DNA from: Todiramphus chloris collaris
Lineage: Eukaryota > Chordata > Aves > Coraciiformes > Alcedinidae
Length of the DNA: 64,000 nucleotides
Reading direction: 5' to 3'
Assembly: GCA_025345505.1 (NCBI GenBank)
Contig: JANVCC010000018.1
Coordinates: 55,447,656 to 55,511,655, forward strand
Position numbers and translations under genes: made by a program
The notes under the pieces: generated by a model
Told to the model about the DNA's origin: nothing
The model's input: only the letters and a program-made list of their open reading frames with translations
Database searches by the model: none
Shown here: one piece after another, positions 1 to 13,561 of the stretch
Layout of the letters: each line of letters opens with the position of its first letter
How positions within the stretch are numbered: position 1 is the first letter of the stretch

Positions 1-3000
1 ATTTTGCATGACAGAAATTTCCTTTCATAGGTATTGTGATATGTACACTACTGGATCTAGTTCCATAGGTTTGGGTTTTTTTATTTATTCTACAAAGTTA
101 TACTGTGCATGTTCACAAAAGACAATGTCACTTACTTCATCTCTTTTGTTGCTTAAATGTAGAAATGCCTTTCCTTTTACCTGGGCTAGCAAGATAAAAA
201 AAAAAATCTCAAGCTCCTTTTGCTTATATTTTTGTTTGACTCTTTTACAAGCAAACCTTTTACAACTCTAACAACAGTAGAAGAAACCCTTTGTTTCCTG
301 TAAGTAAAGTGGGGAAGTAAAAATTATACCCCATAGTATCCAGAATCATCAAATCTATTTCTTCTCTATTTCAAAGTAGTGTTGTTTGTTGCTTGTTTGG
401 GGTTTTCTTGATTTCTTTTTTTTTTTTTTTTTAACTGCTAATGAAAGCATGATAAAGATTGGCTTCTGAAGGGGGGGAAAAGAGCTTTAATTTCTGTTTT
501 CCTTCTTAGTGTCTCTCTGCAGTCTGGTTATGGTTTAGAAACACAACCATTTTACTCTTCAGGACTAAATTCATTTGCACTATCAAAGTGCATTCAAATT
601 ATCAAAGTCTCATTCTCTCCCTAGAGTGTGGTATTGAATTGAGAACACTGATCTTCTGGCATTTCATGTATAACTTGAAAATGTTGGAAACTGCAGATGA
701 AATTACTCAAATTTTCTACTTGTAGATTATCTGTTTTCCCCTCCTTCCACGTGTTTAAAATATTATTTCTCTGTAGGTTGATTGTTTTCCCTCTTATCAT
801 CTAGTCAAAAGCTTCAATTTATTATTCTCTAAGGTGATCACTTAAACTGGGGGCACTGAAGCTTTCACAGCTAAAGAGTTGCTTTTAATATCAAATGCAG
901 AGTAAACCACAAAAGCCGTGCATACCATAGGAACTCAAAGGGAAATGCAAATAAACATATCATTGAATTGTAATGAGAACCGTTATGGGAAATGAAGATC
1001 AGATTATCAAATGAGATTTTTTGTTTGTTTTGGGGTTTTGTTTTTGTTGTTTTTCTAAGTTGTACTATCACTGAAATACACTTAGGCCACTCATACCAGA
1101 CTGTAATAATGAATACTGGTGACCTCTGCAACAAAGTTTGGCTTAATGAGAAGAGAAGCTAGACTATACATGTATGTGAGAACAATGAGGTCAGCAACTA
1201 TTGACATTCTAAAATCTTTGATCAAGTTTTCCATGCTCTGCAGAAGTATTCCTGAGCAGATGTGTACTACTACTTGCTATTGTAATACACCAACAATATA
1301 TGATACTTCAGCTTGTCTCCAGTAGTGTCTGAATGGTGAAATACTTTTGTTCTATGAAAACTAATGACTTGCACAAATTTAGTGTGATTCATATTTTGTT
1401 TCTAATACTCTAAATGCTACTAAGGAAGGCATATCATGAAAAAGAACATCTTAAGTAAAAGAGAAAAATGCAGAAGTCAGTAACTAATAAGAATCAGTAA
1501 TTTTTTAAAGCAAATGAACGCCAAGGATTGGGAACTTCAGAAATATCTAGGCAACTTAGTACCATTAATATGGTCACTAGTAAAGCAATCAAGTATTAGT
1601 GCTCCTGTGTTAACTACTAATATCTCTGAGCATCTCTCTCTGAACCTTTAGGTGATTTTGGTTGGTTGGGATGTGTGTCCAAAGCAATGATATTTTCTAC
1701 CTTTGACAAATCTGCTTACTGTCTGTTGATGTGGCTTGTATTGCTTAGCAGAAAGGTTATTGTCTTATCAAGTGATACCAGGTACTCCAGTGTAACTGGT
1801 AATAGAAATAAACCTTTAAATGAGGAAGATCTTTAAAAAATAATTTTCTTTTTAGAAACATCATTAGACCTTGCTGGATGATAGTCCTGGAAGCATCTCC
1901 ACATTTCTTTCTGTCTAAACACTTGTTGCAAAAAAAAAAAAAAAGACCATGTAGTACAAATTTACATTTGGAGTTACCGCAAGGTCAGCATGAAAAGCTT
2001 GAGATGCAATTAGCACAAGTCGCTTTGCATGGAACATAAAGATGAAATAATAAGCTGAATTTTGGGTGACAAAGATCAAGATATTGCATGGATGAAGACA
2101 TAACTGACAGGAATATTTTCTTCTCCTGCATTTAATAAATGGTTACGAGTGCTTACAATCCATCAAATATTCTTAGAATGGGCAGGGTAGTATCACTTTT
2201 CTAATTCAGAAAAATGGAATAGTGCTATTAGTTCACAGCTTAAAAGCTGAATCATCAACAGTTGAAAGCTTTCAGAGTAAAGCAATGGTGTCTAGCAAAT
2301 ATTTGGATTAGTGGGACCACTGATGCCTTGATCTGTGTGTACTTATTGCAGAAAAGGCTCCCAAGAGCTTTTCTTATGCATAGAAAAACTGCTGAAAATA
2401 CCATTTCGTACTGCCTAGGCAAAATAGAGAAATAGGAGATTTACCAACTTTGTGAGCTATAATTTCCGTATTTATAGATTAAACTCAATAATTAAGTATT
2501 TATATAATCTACAGTAATTAATTTTGTCTGCCTAGCATTGTAAAATATTCACACTTGACATGTTTAACATCTTTTTCTAATGACTAATTAGGAAAACTAC
2601 AATATTCACTTATTTCCATTTTATGCAGGGAAGTGGCATTATGGTAAGATGGTCATTTATCATTAATATGTTTAGCTGAGAAATATGTTACCTTTTTTTA
2701 TAATCCTTTAAAATTACATACTACGTTGTATTAATAACATATTATATTGGTATTTTTACAGCTCTTTGTCCTGTTAGTAGACATCCCAGTTTGTCCATAT
2801 TGTCCTTGATCCTTCTCACTTGCTGGACCTAATTTGGAGGACTGAAAGGATCAAGATCTCTGCCATCTCTTTTTGTTTTTGTTTTTAATCATGTTCAACA
2901 ATATTAAAAAAAAAAAAAAAGAGAGAAGAAAAAAGAATGGAACTGTGCTCTGATGGTTTTCAATACAAATCCCTATGAAAGTGATTTATTCCCTACTTCT

Positions 3001-3243
3001 ATCAAACTTTGGAAGTCTATCTACTAGAGTTCTTTAGTTGCAGTGCACACTAGGCCAGTAGTAGGAAATTTTTGGACTGTGGCATGTAATTTAATTTGTT
3101 GGCTAGCTTGCCTCTTTACTTGGGTGTTTTCATTACTTCCTTGTGTAGAAATTAGTACAGCATATTTGTTAAAGCCTTTGAGAAAGCTTTTTGACTTCCA
3201 GTGAGAAAGAATTTCCACTTTTGACTTAAGTGACTTGCTTTTT
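1..3243. other. Single-copy AT-rich DNA, no gene seen
   Basis: I find no convincing exon or recognisable transposon here. Open frames are all under 90 codons, as expected by chance at this base composition. Low-complexity runs are visible: a T run at about 416-432, a T/G-rich stretch at 1018-1055, and A runs at 1930-1944 and 2906-2920. Confidence 0.6.
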
Positions 3244-3569
3244 GGTGCTTCATATGCCTACAAGAAAGCTGGGGAAGGACTTTTTAGGCTGTCAGGCAGT
3301 GATAGGACTAGAAGGAATGGATTAAAACTAGAGAGAGGTCAATTCAGGTTAGACATTAGGAAGAATTTCTTCACCATGAGGATGGTGAGACACTGGAACA
3401 GGTTGCCCAGAGAGGTGGTGGAAACCCCATCCTTGGAAGTTTTTAAGACCAGGCTGGATGGGGCTCTGAGCAACCTGCTCTAGTGGGAGGTGTCCCTGCC
3501 ATTGGCAGAGGACTTAGAACTAGATGATCTTTAAGGTCCCTTCCAACCCTGACAATTCTATGATTCTAC
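3244..3569 (+). mobile_element. CR1 LINE, 5'-truncated 3' end
   Basis: This is the last part of a chicken-repeat-1 (CR1) non-LTR retrotransposon. The plus-strand frame ending at 3483 encodes the ORF2 C-terminus, with the family signatures [22 protein letters not shown] and SLEVFKTRLDGALSNL. A short 3' UTR follows, ending at about 3569 in ATTCTATGATTCTA, the octamer-type terminus of avian CR1. The endonuclease and reverse transcriptase parts are absent, as is usual for CR1 copies, most of which are 5'-truncated during target-primed reverse transcription. The copy is fairly well preserved. The exact left edge between about 3240 and 3260 is uncertain. Confidence 0.93.
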
Positions 3570-4170
3570 AATACTTGTTTTCACATGCCATATGAAATGA
3601 AAATACTCTTTTGGAGCCTAGGGTTAGATTTCATTGCTGCACATATTAAATGGCAGCCCACTGGCCTGCGGGCTTTCTTTGTTCAGCAGAAAACCAGGGT
3701 TGATTGCTGTTGGTGGTTGGCAGTGGTGAGATATGGACTCATGGGGAAGAATGCTACAGTGATAATGGTTTATTGCAAGTTTGTCAGGAAGCTTAAATAA
3801 TATTGGCAACTGAATTTATTCTTTGGGTTGTGTCTGTTTGAACACTTAAAAAAATGAATCAATTTCCCCTTTTTCTTATTATACATGTTTGCCCTTCTCT
3901 GAACAATCGCTGCAAACCTCAGGCTCAAGAGCTTAGTTCTTTACTGATAGAAAACAGGGATGGTAACCTAGTAACCTTTGTGTTGTTCAGAGGCTTAAAA
4001 ATGAGGTTAAGTGGTTCTTTCATGGTGGTAGTGATTATAGTGTTTCAGCTTATTCTTTTTAAATTACATTTAACTCACTTTTAAAAAATGAGAGTTGATA
4101 TAATGCATTTTTCAAAAGGACTAAACCAAGAGCAGGGTTACTACAGTGAAATCCTTCCCTGTTTTGTCTG

Positions 4171-4191
4171 CCCCGCCCCGCCCCCCCCCCC
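4171..4191. repeat. C-rich homopolymer tract
   Basis: Twenty-one bases of C are interrupted only by G at 4175 and 4180, ending in a run of 11 C. The complementary strand therefore has GGGG-C-GGGG-type runs that fit the G-quadruplex pattern. It stands out in AT-rich surroundings. Confidence 0.9.
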
Positions 4192-4805
4192 GTGCATAGG
4201 TAGCATATAAAATTGAACATGTTAGCATTGTCATGAAAAGAGTGTGTGCTTGTCTTGTCTATCTCATTGTAAATTCAATAGATGACAAAATCCAGCCAGT
4301 GAGTGCTCATTTCTATAGATAACTATATACAGATAGAGAACATGGAATAATATTGTCACTTCCTCAGATATCTAATCTTTTTACTTTTACAAGTAATGCA
4401 TGGTTTTCTTGGAAGTCTTTTGCAGAGCTTGGAGTCTTATCTTGTTGCCTTGAATGAGATTTGGCGAACTTCCATGGTTTTCAGTAGTTAGACAAGTTCT
4501 GGTTGTTCCTTCTCTGCCAAAAATGTTCTGCTGAAGATGGAGTCGTGTAGTAAGACAATGCTTTTAGAAAATGTAATTAGAAAAAAACAAACGCATCTTA
4601 ACATGCTTTGCTGCGAAAACATGAGTTTATAGGGAAAGCAATTAAAATCTTCCAACAACCTACACCTACTCATTTTATTGTGTCATGGTGGAAGCACTGC
4701 TGAGACGCAGAAAGGCAGCATGAGAATAGAAAAACTTGTTTGAATATTTGAGTTCATGGTTTGGGTTTTTTTCCACTTCACCCATTGCTTGTTATAAATC
4801 AGTTT

Positions 4806-4833
4806 TTATTTTTAAAGATTTATTTTTAAAGAT
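4806..4833. repeat. 14-bp perfect tandem duplication
   Basis: The 14-base unit TTATTTTTAAAGAT occurs twice, directly adjacent, at 4806-4819 and 4820-4833. This is probably replication slippage; no function is suggested. Confidence 0.85.
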
Positions 4834-5886
4834 TACTTTTTTTCTTATTTACATTACTAAATGATAGAGCATCTTCAAGTTATAAGTTAATAGCATAAAT
4901 AGAAGGATTAATCTGTTAACATATACCAACTCATTATTTTAGCTTTGGAGTTGGTGTCTATTTAGGAGTGAAGATCATTAATTACTTTCTAACAAATAAA
5001 TAGAAGTATTGCTTCATAAATTTAGAAAAATAATTTTTTCTTTAAGGCATATTTTGAACACTCATGCATTATCTTATTTAGAAATGCTGAAAGGTTCCCT
5101 GTCCTCTCTCCCCTGCCCTGATATGTTAGTTACATTAGAAACATTACATTTGCAGTGTGGAAAGCAGTTTAACATTAATAGATTTTCATTACCATATAAT
5201 TCTAAAAGTGATTAGAGAATTCTAAGGAAACTTTATAGCACGGTCAAAATAATAAATCGAATTTATATGCTTGCTTATAAACTTGCTGTGAAAAGTCTCT
5301 GCTTGTAGGTAAATAACTTGCATTTTTAGGCTTGAATGAATAATAAAAGCTGCTGTGAGAGTGAATAAAATTTAAACAAAGACATTCACTAACACATTGA
5401 AGATAGGGAGAGAAAGTAATTCATCTACTGTAGGTCATAAAGAGGATAACCATACGTAGAAAGCGGTAGCAATGCTAAGACCAGTAACTTGATTTTACTT
5501 GTAAGACAAGTAGTACCATAAAACCTAGCAGAGCGTAAGTGCGTGTACCCTAGAAGTATAAAGGAGTGTGACGTATCATTTATGGAGTGTACTAACCCTT
5601 AAGAATCTATTTGCCCTTTTCTACTGCTGGAGCAAGACTGTGAAATCTTGATGAAACCATATTTGGGTGAAATAATCCAACACTGAACCATGGTAATGTC
5701 AATTACTGCAGGATGGACGTAGTGATGTAACAGTGGTTCTACAAGACAGTGCCTCAAATTTCTTCTATATATTCTACCAGAATAGTAAATTTTCTAGTAA
5801 CTTCAGATTTCACTGATCTTACCTCTGTCTTGCTTATTTGTTTGATAGCTCAGTCAACAGTAAAAGCAAATAAATGATAGCTATGG

Positions 5887-5985
5887 AAAAAAAAAAAAAG
5901 CGCAAACAAAAACCAAACAATATACCAGTAAAACAACAAAAAACACCACACCAAAACAACAAGCAAACAAAAAAATTAAAAATTG
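5887..5985. repeat. A/C-rich low-complexity tract
   Basis: About 100 bases consist almost only of A and C on the plus strand (AAACAAA, AACC and ACACC words). It belongs to a recurrent class of strand-asymmetric tracts in this window. Confidence 0.8.
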
Positions 5986-6238
5986 TAGGTTTGGGCTTTT
6001 TAACTAGAAATTATTTTATGATTCTTCAATGCAAATTAGACACCTAATGTCACTGTAGATTTAGTATCATCCTAGGCATTAAAAATACTTTTGGAATTAA
6101 GAAAGACCAACTATAAAATTTCAGTAAGTAGTGAATCAGCAGCCTTACTTACCAGGTCCTGCAGAGTTCTGGAGTCCAAAACAATTTCTGCCAAATAGAT
6201 GGGAAACAAGCACACTTGGAGGTATTTTGGTGACCATT

Positions 6239-6270
6239 GATTTTTTTTTTTGTTGTTTGTTTGTTTTGTT
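6239..6270. repeat. T/G-rich low-complexity tract
   Basis: A T run is followed by TTGTTTGTTTG-type words. This is the reverse-complement equivalent of the A/C-rich tracts elsewhere in the window. Confidence 0.8.
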
Positions 6271-8579
6271 AATATGTTCAATGCTAATATATGTTTAATG
6301 GTACTGAATAAGTATTTGTGAATTTAGCATTTTTTAGGAAACTGCAATAATGGCAGTGATTAATATGATTTGGGTGATTGTTATGGTCTAGGAAAAGAGA
6401 ATGCAAAGTGATTCTTTATGGGAGGCACCTCTTCTGACTATATAAGATCATTTTTTAAGGAGGACTCATTTAAATATTTCTGAATACATCAGAAGGAGAA
6501 AGTAAGCAAAGGAAATTATTTTTGCCAAAGGTATTGGGTTTTAGATTTTTGTAATTTTTTTTTCCTTCTGTTTGAATCATGTTTAGAGGGGATGATGCTT
6601 GTTACATTTATAGAAGCTTTAAATCATAAGAGATTTCATTTCCACATGTATATGTAGTGGAACTACAAGTTTTACAAGTAAGTTGAATCTACTGGACTAA
6701 GTGGAAATGTAACAATGACTTTGGGGCCATTAAGTAAAGAATATTAAATACATGACACATCCTATTCTGTCCTCACTTTCCAAACAGATCATTTATGAAT
6801 TACATCACCTTGACTGCCGCACAAGCATAGATGCTGTCAGGCTTTGGATCCTGTACATTTGTAAAATTCATGTGACAATGAACAAATAAATGTTTTTGGG
6901 TATTTTCCACATTTTAAGTTAATTCTACACCTCAGTGGATGTGATAAAGGAGGTTTGTATGCATATATGGAACAGCTGCCAAGGTGAGATTCTCGGACAT
7001 TAACACAGCTAAACAATCTTAAGTATGAGTAATATAGTGAAGGTGTTGGACCCCTGACTGGGTAGCTGCCTGCATACTGTATGAAGTGACAGGGCAGCTG
7101 TGATCAGAAATAGGAACAGGTAATTTCAGGGATTTTAAAATCTGAACTAGAGAATATTTAATTCCACTTGCAAGTTCCTGTAAACTGCTCTGTTCAAAGA
7201 GTCTTTGTAAGGGATAGATGTCAATAATGATAGGAAAACCAGCAAAACAGGTGTAACTGTTCCTGTAGGGAAATTCTCTACGAAAGAACAAGCTAATACT
7301 TGACTGTCCTTTAATCAACGGCAATATTTCTACTGGTTTAAGTGGTTTCTGAATGTAGCCCTCTACATCTGCATTGAACTCTGCACTGGAATAACTTCCT
7401 ATTTTTCTTATTATCTTCATTTTAGAAGGCAAGTTCATCCTGGGCCTCATAAGCTAATGGTTTTGTTTTTGATCAAATTAACATTTACTGTCCCATAGCT
7501 TCCTTGCTGAAAAGGAAAAGATCTTTTGGGATGAATAAGATCAAATGCCCACCTAACCTACTTTATGGGCAGAAATCACCTATCCACATACAACTCTTGT
7601 GATGTTCCTGAAACATAATTATCTCTCTTTGTGTAAGTATAGTATGTTAAAGCAATGTGGCTTTAGTATTTCTCACTTTACAGATGCAGGTGCCATGTAG
7701 AAATTTACACTTAAATATTGAAAATCTTATGAAGCCTCTCACTTGATATTCAGAAAGATCCCACTGCTAGCAACATTTTAATCTGTTAAAGGCAAAATAC
7801 AGAGTGCAGAGGTGGTTCTCCCCTTCTTTCTGCTGAGAATATGCTATGCCTAAAACAGGCAAATAATAACTGTGTATTATTAATCATTAATAGTCTAGTA
7901 GCTAAACACAGGATCAACATAATCCTTTTGGACTTTGACAAGCGCACACTGCCACTTTAAATAATGTCATAAAAGGCATCATAGCTACCCTGTATGGATT
8001 TACCATAGTAAATGATTTTGAGTTACTGTATATATTTTGCACTCTGTACCCTGTTATCAATAACAGTCCTCAGGCTTCACAAAGGGCAACATGAGCAGGA
8101 AAAGAATAATTGCCATTCTGCGTGGAGCCAGTTTATTGATGAGGTGGACAGAAGTAATATTTTTAGCCTGCTGGGTGTCCATCTGTAAGCAGTTTCCTAG
8201 AGCTGCCACTTCTCCTTTCTCTGGAAACTGTTATGGCTTTGTCTGCCCAAGGAAAATAATGAGATCCATCTATCAAACAGAGAACAAACAATAAACTCTA
8301 TACCTTCCAATTAATTTGTTTTTCACCTCTGTTTACCAATGTGCATGCAGTTAACTATCCATCATATTATATGCATGTAAAGAAACACATTTTTCAAAAG
8401 GTTGAATCTATTAACCCTTTTGTGAGCAAAATATATCTGCATGCCCTCCAGCTAAACAGAAGACTTGGAAAAAAATCAATCCTTTTGAAGTGCCAGAACG
8501 TAACAACATAGTGTGCTGTAAAATCATGCCATCCAATCTTAAGTCTGTATTCTCTTATGTTAGTAACTTACAGTCCATT

Positions 8580-8637
8580 AAAAACAAAACAAAAACAACC
8601 AAAAAAACCCAAACAGACACAACGAACCAAAAAAAAA
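8580..8637. repeat. A/C-rich low-complexity tract
   Basis: Nearly pure A and C on the plus strand, ending in an A run. No flanking transposon was recognised. Confidence 0.8.
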
Positions 8638-9173
8638 TTAATGCATATTAATGCATTTTAGTCTGGCCCAAAATATGCAGTAATGAGTAATTTCAGGATG
8701 TAGTGTGTATACATTAAATGTAGAGAACACTCAGAAAGTACATTGAGCTGCTACTTGAAGCTGGAGTGTCTTCTCACCACACTATGATAATTTATTTTGT
8801 TATAGCTATACCTCCTTCTCTTTGGTGGTTTTACACTGTTCTTGCATAGGGATTTTCAAAGAATGTGGGCATAACTGATGCTGACCAAGCTATATAGTCC
8901 TTTTGGCCGTTGATATGTGAAAGCTTGGAGTTTTGTTTTTTGTTTTGTTTCAGAATATTGGTCTGTTATGGGGTTTTGCTTTTATGTCCACAATCTTGTC
9001 ATTTGCATAATTAAGAAGCACTTGAATTCAGGTATTATTCATCTGTTTAAACAGGTTTGTGTGCTATTTTCATGTATAAAACATGCAAGTTCAATTTTTC
9101 AGGAACACAGATGGTGGATGGAAAAAAAAAACCTAAGAAGCCAACTAGACACAGAAACATTAAAAATCTGTCT

Positions 9174-9210
9174 ACCACCACACACACAAACACACACACA
9201 AAAAAAAAAA
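9174..9210. repeat. (CA)n microsatellite ending in an A run
   Basis: Interrupted CA dinucleotides (CACACACAAACACACACACA) are followed by about ten A. A short, probably polymorphic simple repeat. Confidence 0.85.
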
Positions 9211-12200
9211 CCTGAGGAAATCAGCTGCTAGTAATCATCTTGTTCCTAGTATTTAATTAGCTTTCAGTGCCTAAAAGGCCTGAACACTGAAGATGATTCA
9301 AAACAGTGTAGTCATCCTTCTCAGAATATGTCTGAGGAAATGCCTGGTGCTAGAAAAGGAGTGATGCTTTAGATCTTGGGAATCTGGCTGCCTGACGATG
9401 AATAATGTTGTATGAATGGCTCATGCACTGTATCATTGCCATTAGCCCCTCTGAAATATAGTAGAATTCCACTGGGGAAAAGGTTGCTTGCTTTTTAAAA
9501 AAGGAGAGGAATATGCTGTGAAGAAGGTTAAAAGGCTTCAGAACTGGAGTGTGACAAAATAAAAACAAGATGAAAGAGATAAAGCGAAGAAGAAAATGTC
9601 TTCCAGTGTATTTTTCTCTAAATCAAATCAATTTGTAGCTGCCTGAAGTTAAACAATTGGTAGATGACATTTTATGCAGATGAATCAATGTGTTCCTAAT
9701 TATAGTTGTATATACAATATTCAACATGCAGTCAGCATTTTAACTAGCATTTTTTATCAAGATGCTTTGAGCTCACCTACAAATACGTCAGAGAGAAGTC
9801 TGTACATTCTGACGAAGAGTGAATTACAGAGACAGATGTATAACCTGGGAAGACTTCCAGATTCATCTTTCTTAAAAATGGATATGTTCAGCATTGGCTA
9901 CACTGATCAGGATATTTCATTGTGCTATGAGACATCATTGGCATGATAATACCTCGGAAATAAGCCCAAGCTTACTAATAGATCATGTGTTTGAGCCTGG
10001 CCTCAGCTATAGGAATTGGTAAGTCTTAAAGGAAGTAATGTCTTATCTGGTGATCTCCTATTATTTCTGTCTTGATATTGGGCAGCCAAATACTTAGCTA
10101 TTATAAGTTGGCACAGCTCCATTCAATTTAATGCTTAGCTAATGATCTACATAAAAAAATATCACAGCACATTTATTACTCATGAATTTCTTACTAAACA
10201 GATGAAATTATGAGAAGTTCTTCCTGCACTTCCCTGCAATTTTTTCTGTTGTCCTCCCATCTGATTTTACAGTTGTAGTTTTAACTTTTAGCCTTTATTA
10301 CTTATGTATCGTTCATCACTGCTACTCTGCTTTTTTTTCTTGGAAGCAGCAACAACTATGTCTATAAAACTGTTACACAGCCCTGGACCCCAGTGTATCT
10401 CATTTAGTCTGGATTTCAAAATCTTCCTTTAAAAGCTATCCATAGATATTGCTTTCCAATAGGTTCACTCTTATTTCAGTACAGCTGGAAGTGTGCGATA
10501 GTGTTGACATGTACATACTATTTCACTGTGTTATCTCATGATACTTGTACCACAGGGGATTTTATCATGCTATTTTACTAATATCTCCCTGGATAAATGT
10601 TGCCAATAACAAAGAGCATTATTACTTCAGATTGGTAAAAGTCTATTAAGCTCAACAAGACCACTGTGGAAGGGTGTGTTTTCAAGCGATAGTTTTGGAG
10701 GGTCGAGGTACTCCAGTCCTAATGTTCTGGTATCAAAGGGATCTAATTTACTGAATTTACTTATGTAAGCTTTATGTGAAGTATGATTTCTTATGACAAA
10801 GTAAATGTTGAGACCCTTACCCCAATAGGGGACTACAGCTGGATTAAGAAAATCTTATTGACAATTTTGTTCAACAGAAAAGCATTGTCAGCTGAAATAA
10901 CTCTGAAGAACTTTACTGAAGTCTGCAGAAGACACATTCATTTATACTTTCCCTGAGTATGGCCTACATCTTATAAGAATATGACATGGTAAAATGAGAA
11001 GAATTTGGCTTATTTCTAGAAGGTCAATCTGTTTCATGTGGTCAGGCTTCTTAAAGCCAGTCTTTAACAATCTGATTCTCTCACTATTTATAGTTTTCTT
11101 TAGACCATACATCATTAAGAAATAACAAGCAGTTTTTCCTGAGTTACTCAACTAATTTTGGTTGCCAAGATATTAAAGGGGTTTTGGGACTTGATGAAAT
11201 TTTACTCATGATGTTTTATATCCACTACTCAAAAGGCTGACTAAACTATATACTGTTGAGACGCAAGATTGCTAACACTAGATATGTTGCCACAAGAAAA
11301 AAATATTTCGTGTAAGGATTTTAAGTTTAGCACTGCTTCTTCGAATTCTCTTAAATAGGACAAAGTGCTGCATAACTTCCTAGAGACAGTATGTAAAATG
11401 CACAGTGTTTGTGTAAGGGTTGTCTGAGGGAGAAATGCATTACTCTGAGTAATGTAGTTTTGTTTTTGCAATGTTATGGTAAAGGATTTGCAGAGGTTTT
11501 TAATATGCATCACGTACTTTCCAGTAGAAGGCTTACTATCATAGAATGGAAGAGCTTGGTGTCTCCAGGTCCTGTAATGTTACATAGTGCATTTTTTCAA
11601 GTGCTTCAAATACTGCATAATTGAATAATATGACTGATAAAACCACAAGTAAAGGTGTAAAAGGCAGGTTTCCAAGCAGAACATAGACCCTTCGTGCTCT
11701 GCAGGAGATAAGGCACCTGGCCTTGGTCCACCAAAGCACTTAAATGTGTATGCAGCTTGAAACACCTAGCAGTCTCATCATCTCACATTTTAGGTATGAA
11801 ATCACTTGTATCAAGGAGACTCCTTTTTGTGCTTAAGTTTATTAACATGCTTAAATTGTTTGCTAGATTGGGATGGGTTTAAGGACCTGAACCCCAAAAA
11901 GTACTTGCTGCAGGGGGAGAGTTCTACACTGTTGGAGGGAGATGTGACCATGTCTTAGGTCACTTTGTCTCTAGAATGAAGTAGAAACTTTCTGTGGATG
12001 CCACAGCAAGTAGTTCTTTATGAAAAACAGCTCAAAAATTGAAACATGGATGCACCTGCTGTTCCTGTTTTGATGATCCTTGTATGACTTTATTTGTCAT
12101 AAAGGATACCTTAAAAATGTGGCATGCATGATCCTTAAGCAATATTCATCCACTGCTGCATAATTAATACATTTCAAAACTAGATTAGATGTGGTGCCCA

Positions 12201-12767
12201 GTTTGTGATGGACTGTGAATTGTCAAGACAGAGCCTTTAAATACTAAAAATGTGAAAGACCATAACTTGGTAGAAAGAATATTCAATCTGCTTCAGATAA
12301 TAGCATGACATATTTTAAAAAAAATAGAAATTCAGCCATCTTGGGTTACTGGTTTTTTCAAATTTTTCTTGGAAAGAGGAAACATTTTGTTTGAAAAAAT
12401 CTTTCACTGAACAAAAATATATAGTTTGTTCTATGAAAATGGAATCTGATTCTAGTCATGTTTTTACTGTTATTTGTAATGTTTCACTTAAAGTGGAGAC
12501 TCTCAAGAGATGTTGGAAAGTGATGGCCCACAGCATGCTGACAGGAAACCTGAGGAAATCCAGCAAAGGAAAAAATAATCAGATTAAAAGTTTTAGAATC
12601 TTTAAGGTTGGAAACAACCTTCAAGATCATAAAGTCCAACCATCTGCTAGATATTATGACCACTAAACCATATCCTGAAATGCCACATCTAGATGTTTGG
12701 GGTTTTTTTAATGCCTCTAGGCATAGTGATTCTACCATCTCCCTGTGTAGCCTGTTTCAACGCCTCA

Positions 12768-13550
12768 CTACTCTCTCAGTAAAGAAATTTTTCTAATATC
12801 CAACCTAAACCTCCCCTGGTGCAAGTTAAGCTCATTTCCTGTCATTCTGTCACTAGTTACCTGGGAGAAGAAACCAACACCCACCTCAGTACAGTATACC
12901 TTCAGGTAGTTGTAGAGAGCAATAAGGTCTTCTTTCAGCCTCCTCTGTAAACTAAACAATCCTGATCTGTGTGTCTCATAAGACATGTTCTCCAGACCGT
13001 TTGCCAGCTTGTCTACCCTTCCCTGAATGGACTCCAGCAACTCAATGTCTTTCTTGTGGTGAGGGGCCCAAAAATGAACACAATACTCAAACTGCAGCCT
13101 CACCAATGCCAAGTATGAGGGCATGATCACTTCCCTTCTCCTGCTGGACACACCATTTTTGATACAGAACAGGATGCCATTGACCTTCTTGGCAACATGG
13201 GCACACTGCTGGCTCAAGTTCAGCCAGCTGTCCACCAGAACCCTCGGGTGCTTTTCCACCAGGCAGCTTTCCAGCCACTCTTCCCTAGAGCTGTAGCATT
13301 GCCTGGGACTGTTGCAGCTGAAATGCAGGACCTGACACTTGACCTTGTTAAAATTTATACCATTGACCTCAGCCCATTCATTCAACCTGTTCAGATCCCT
13401 CTGCAGAGCCTTTCTACCTTCAAGCAGATCAACAATCCTGCTCAATTTGGTGTCATCTGCAAATCTGCTGAGGTTGCACTTGATCCCCTTGTCCAGATCA
13501 TCAGTAAAGACTAAACAAGACTGGACCCAAAAATGAGCCCTGGGGAACAC
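12768..13550 (-). pseudogene. CR1 ORF2 remnant, RT palm to C-terminus
   Basis: This is an open minus-strand frame of 260 codons, part of the reverse-transcriptase polyprotein of the CR1 at 12594-14750. In the family, ORF2 copies element RNA into DNA at a nicked target. Residues 30-33 are FADD, the RT catalytic motif equivalent to YxDD (bases 13452-13463). Further on, family signatures such as [41 protein letters not shown] and RFRLDIRK are readable. The apparent ATG is not a real start: the frame simply opens after the nested insertion. It stops early near RKISLLRE, before the usual [10 protein letters not shown] segment, through a frame change. A relic, not a host gene. Confidence 0.9.
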
Positions 13551-13561
13551 TGTCAGGTGAT

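Larger units (their letters stand above)
3570..12593. other. Mostly single-copy DNA with low-complexity tracts, no gene seen
   Basis: No supported gene or interspersed repeat was recognised in this 9 kb. The longest open frame is 143 codons on the minus strand at 7019-7450. It matches no family I know, and a frame of that length is close to chance expectation for a window of this size. Low-complexity features inside it are listed separately. Confidence 0.55.

Noticed and set aside
7019-7450. 143-codon minus-strand open frame without repeat similarity
   Set aside because: It matches no family I recognise, has mixed composition, and a frame of this length is expected about once by chance in 64 kb of six-frame AT-rich DNA.
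11523-11580. ATCATAGAATGGAAGAG, similar to a reversed CR1 3' end
   Set aside because: Only about 15 bases match and the following sequence does not continue as CR1.
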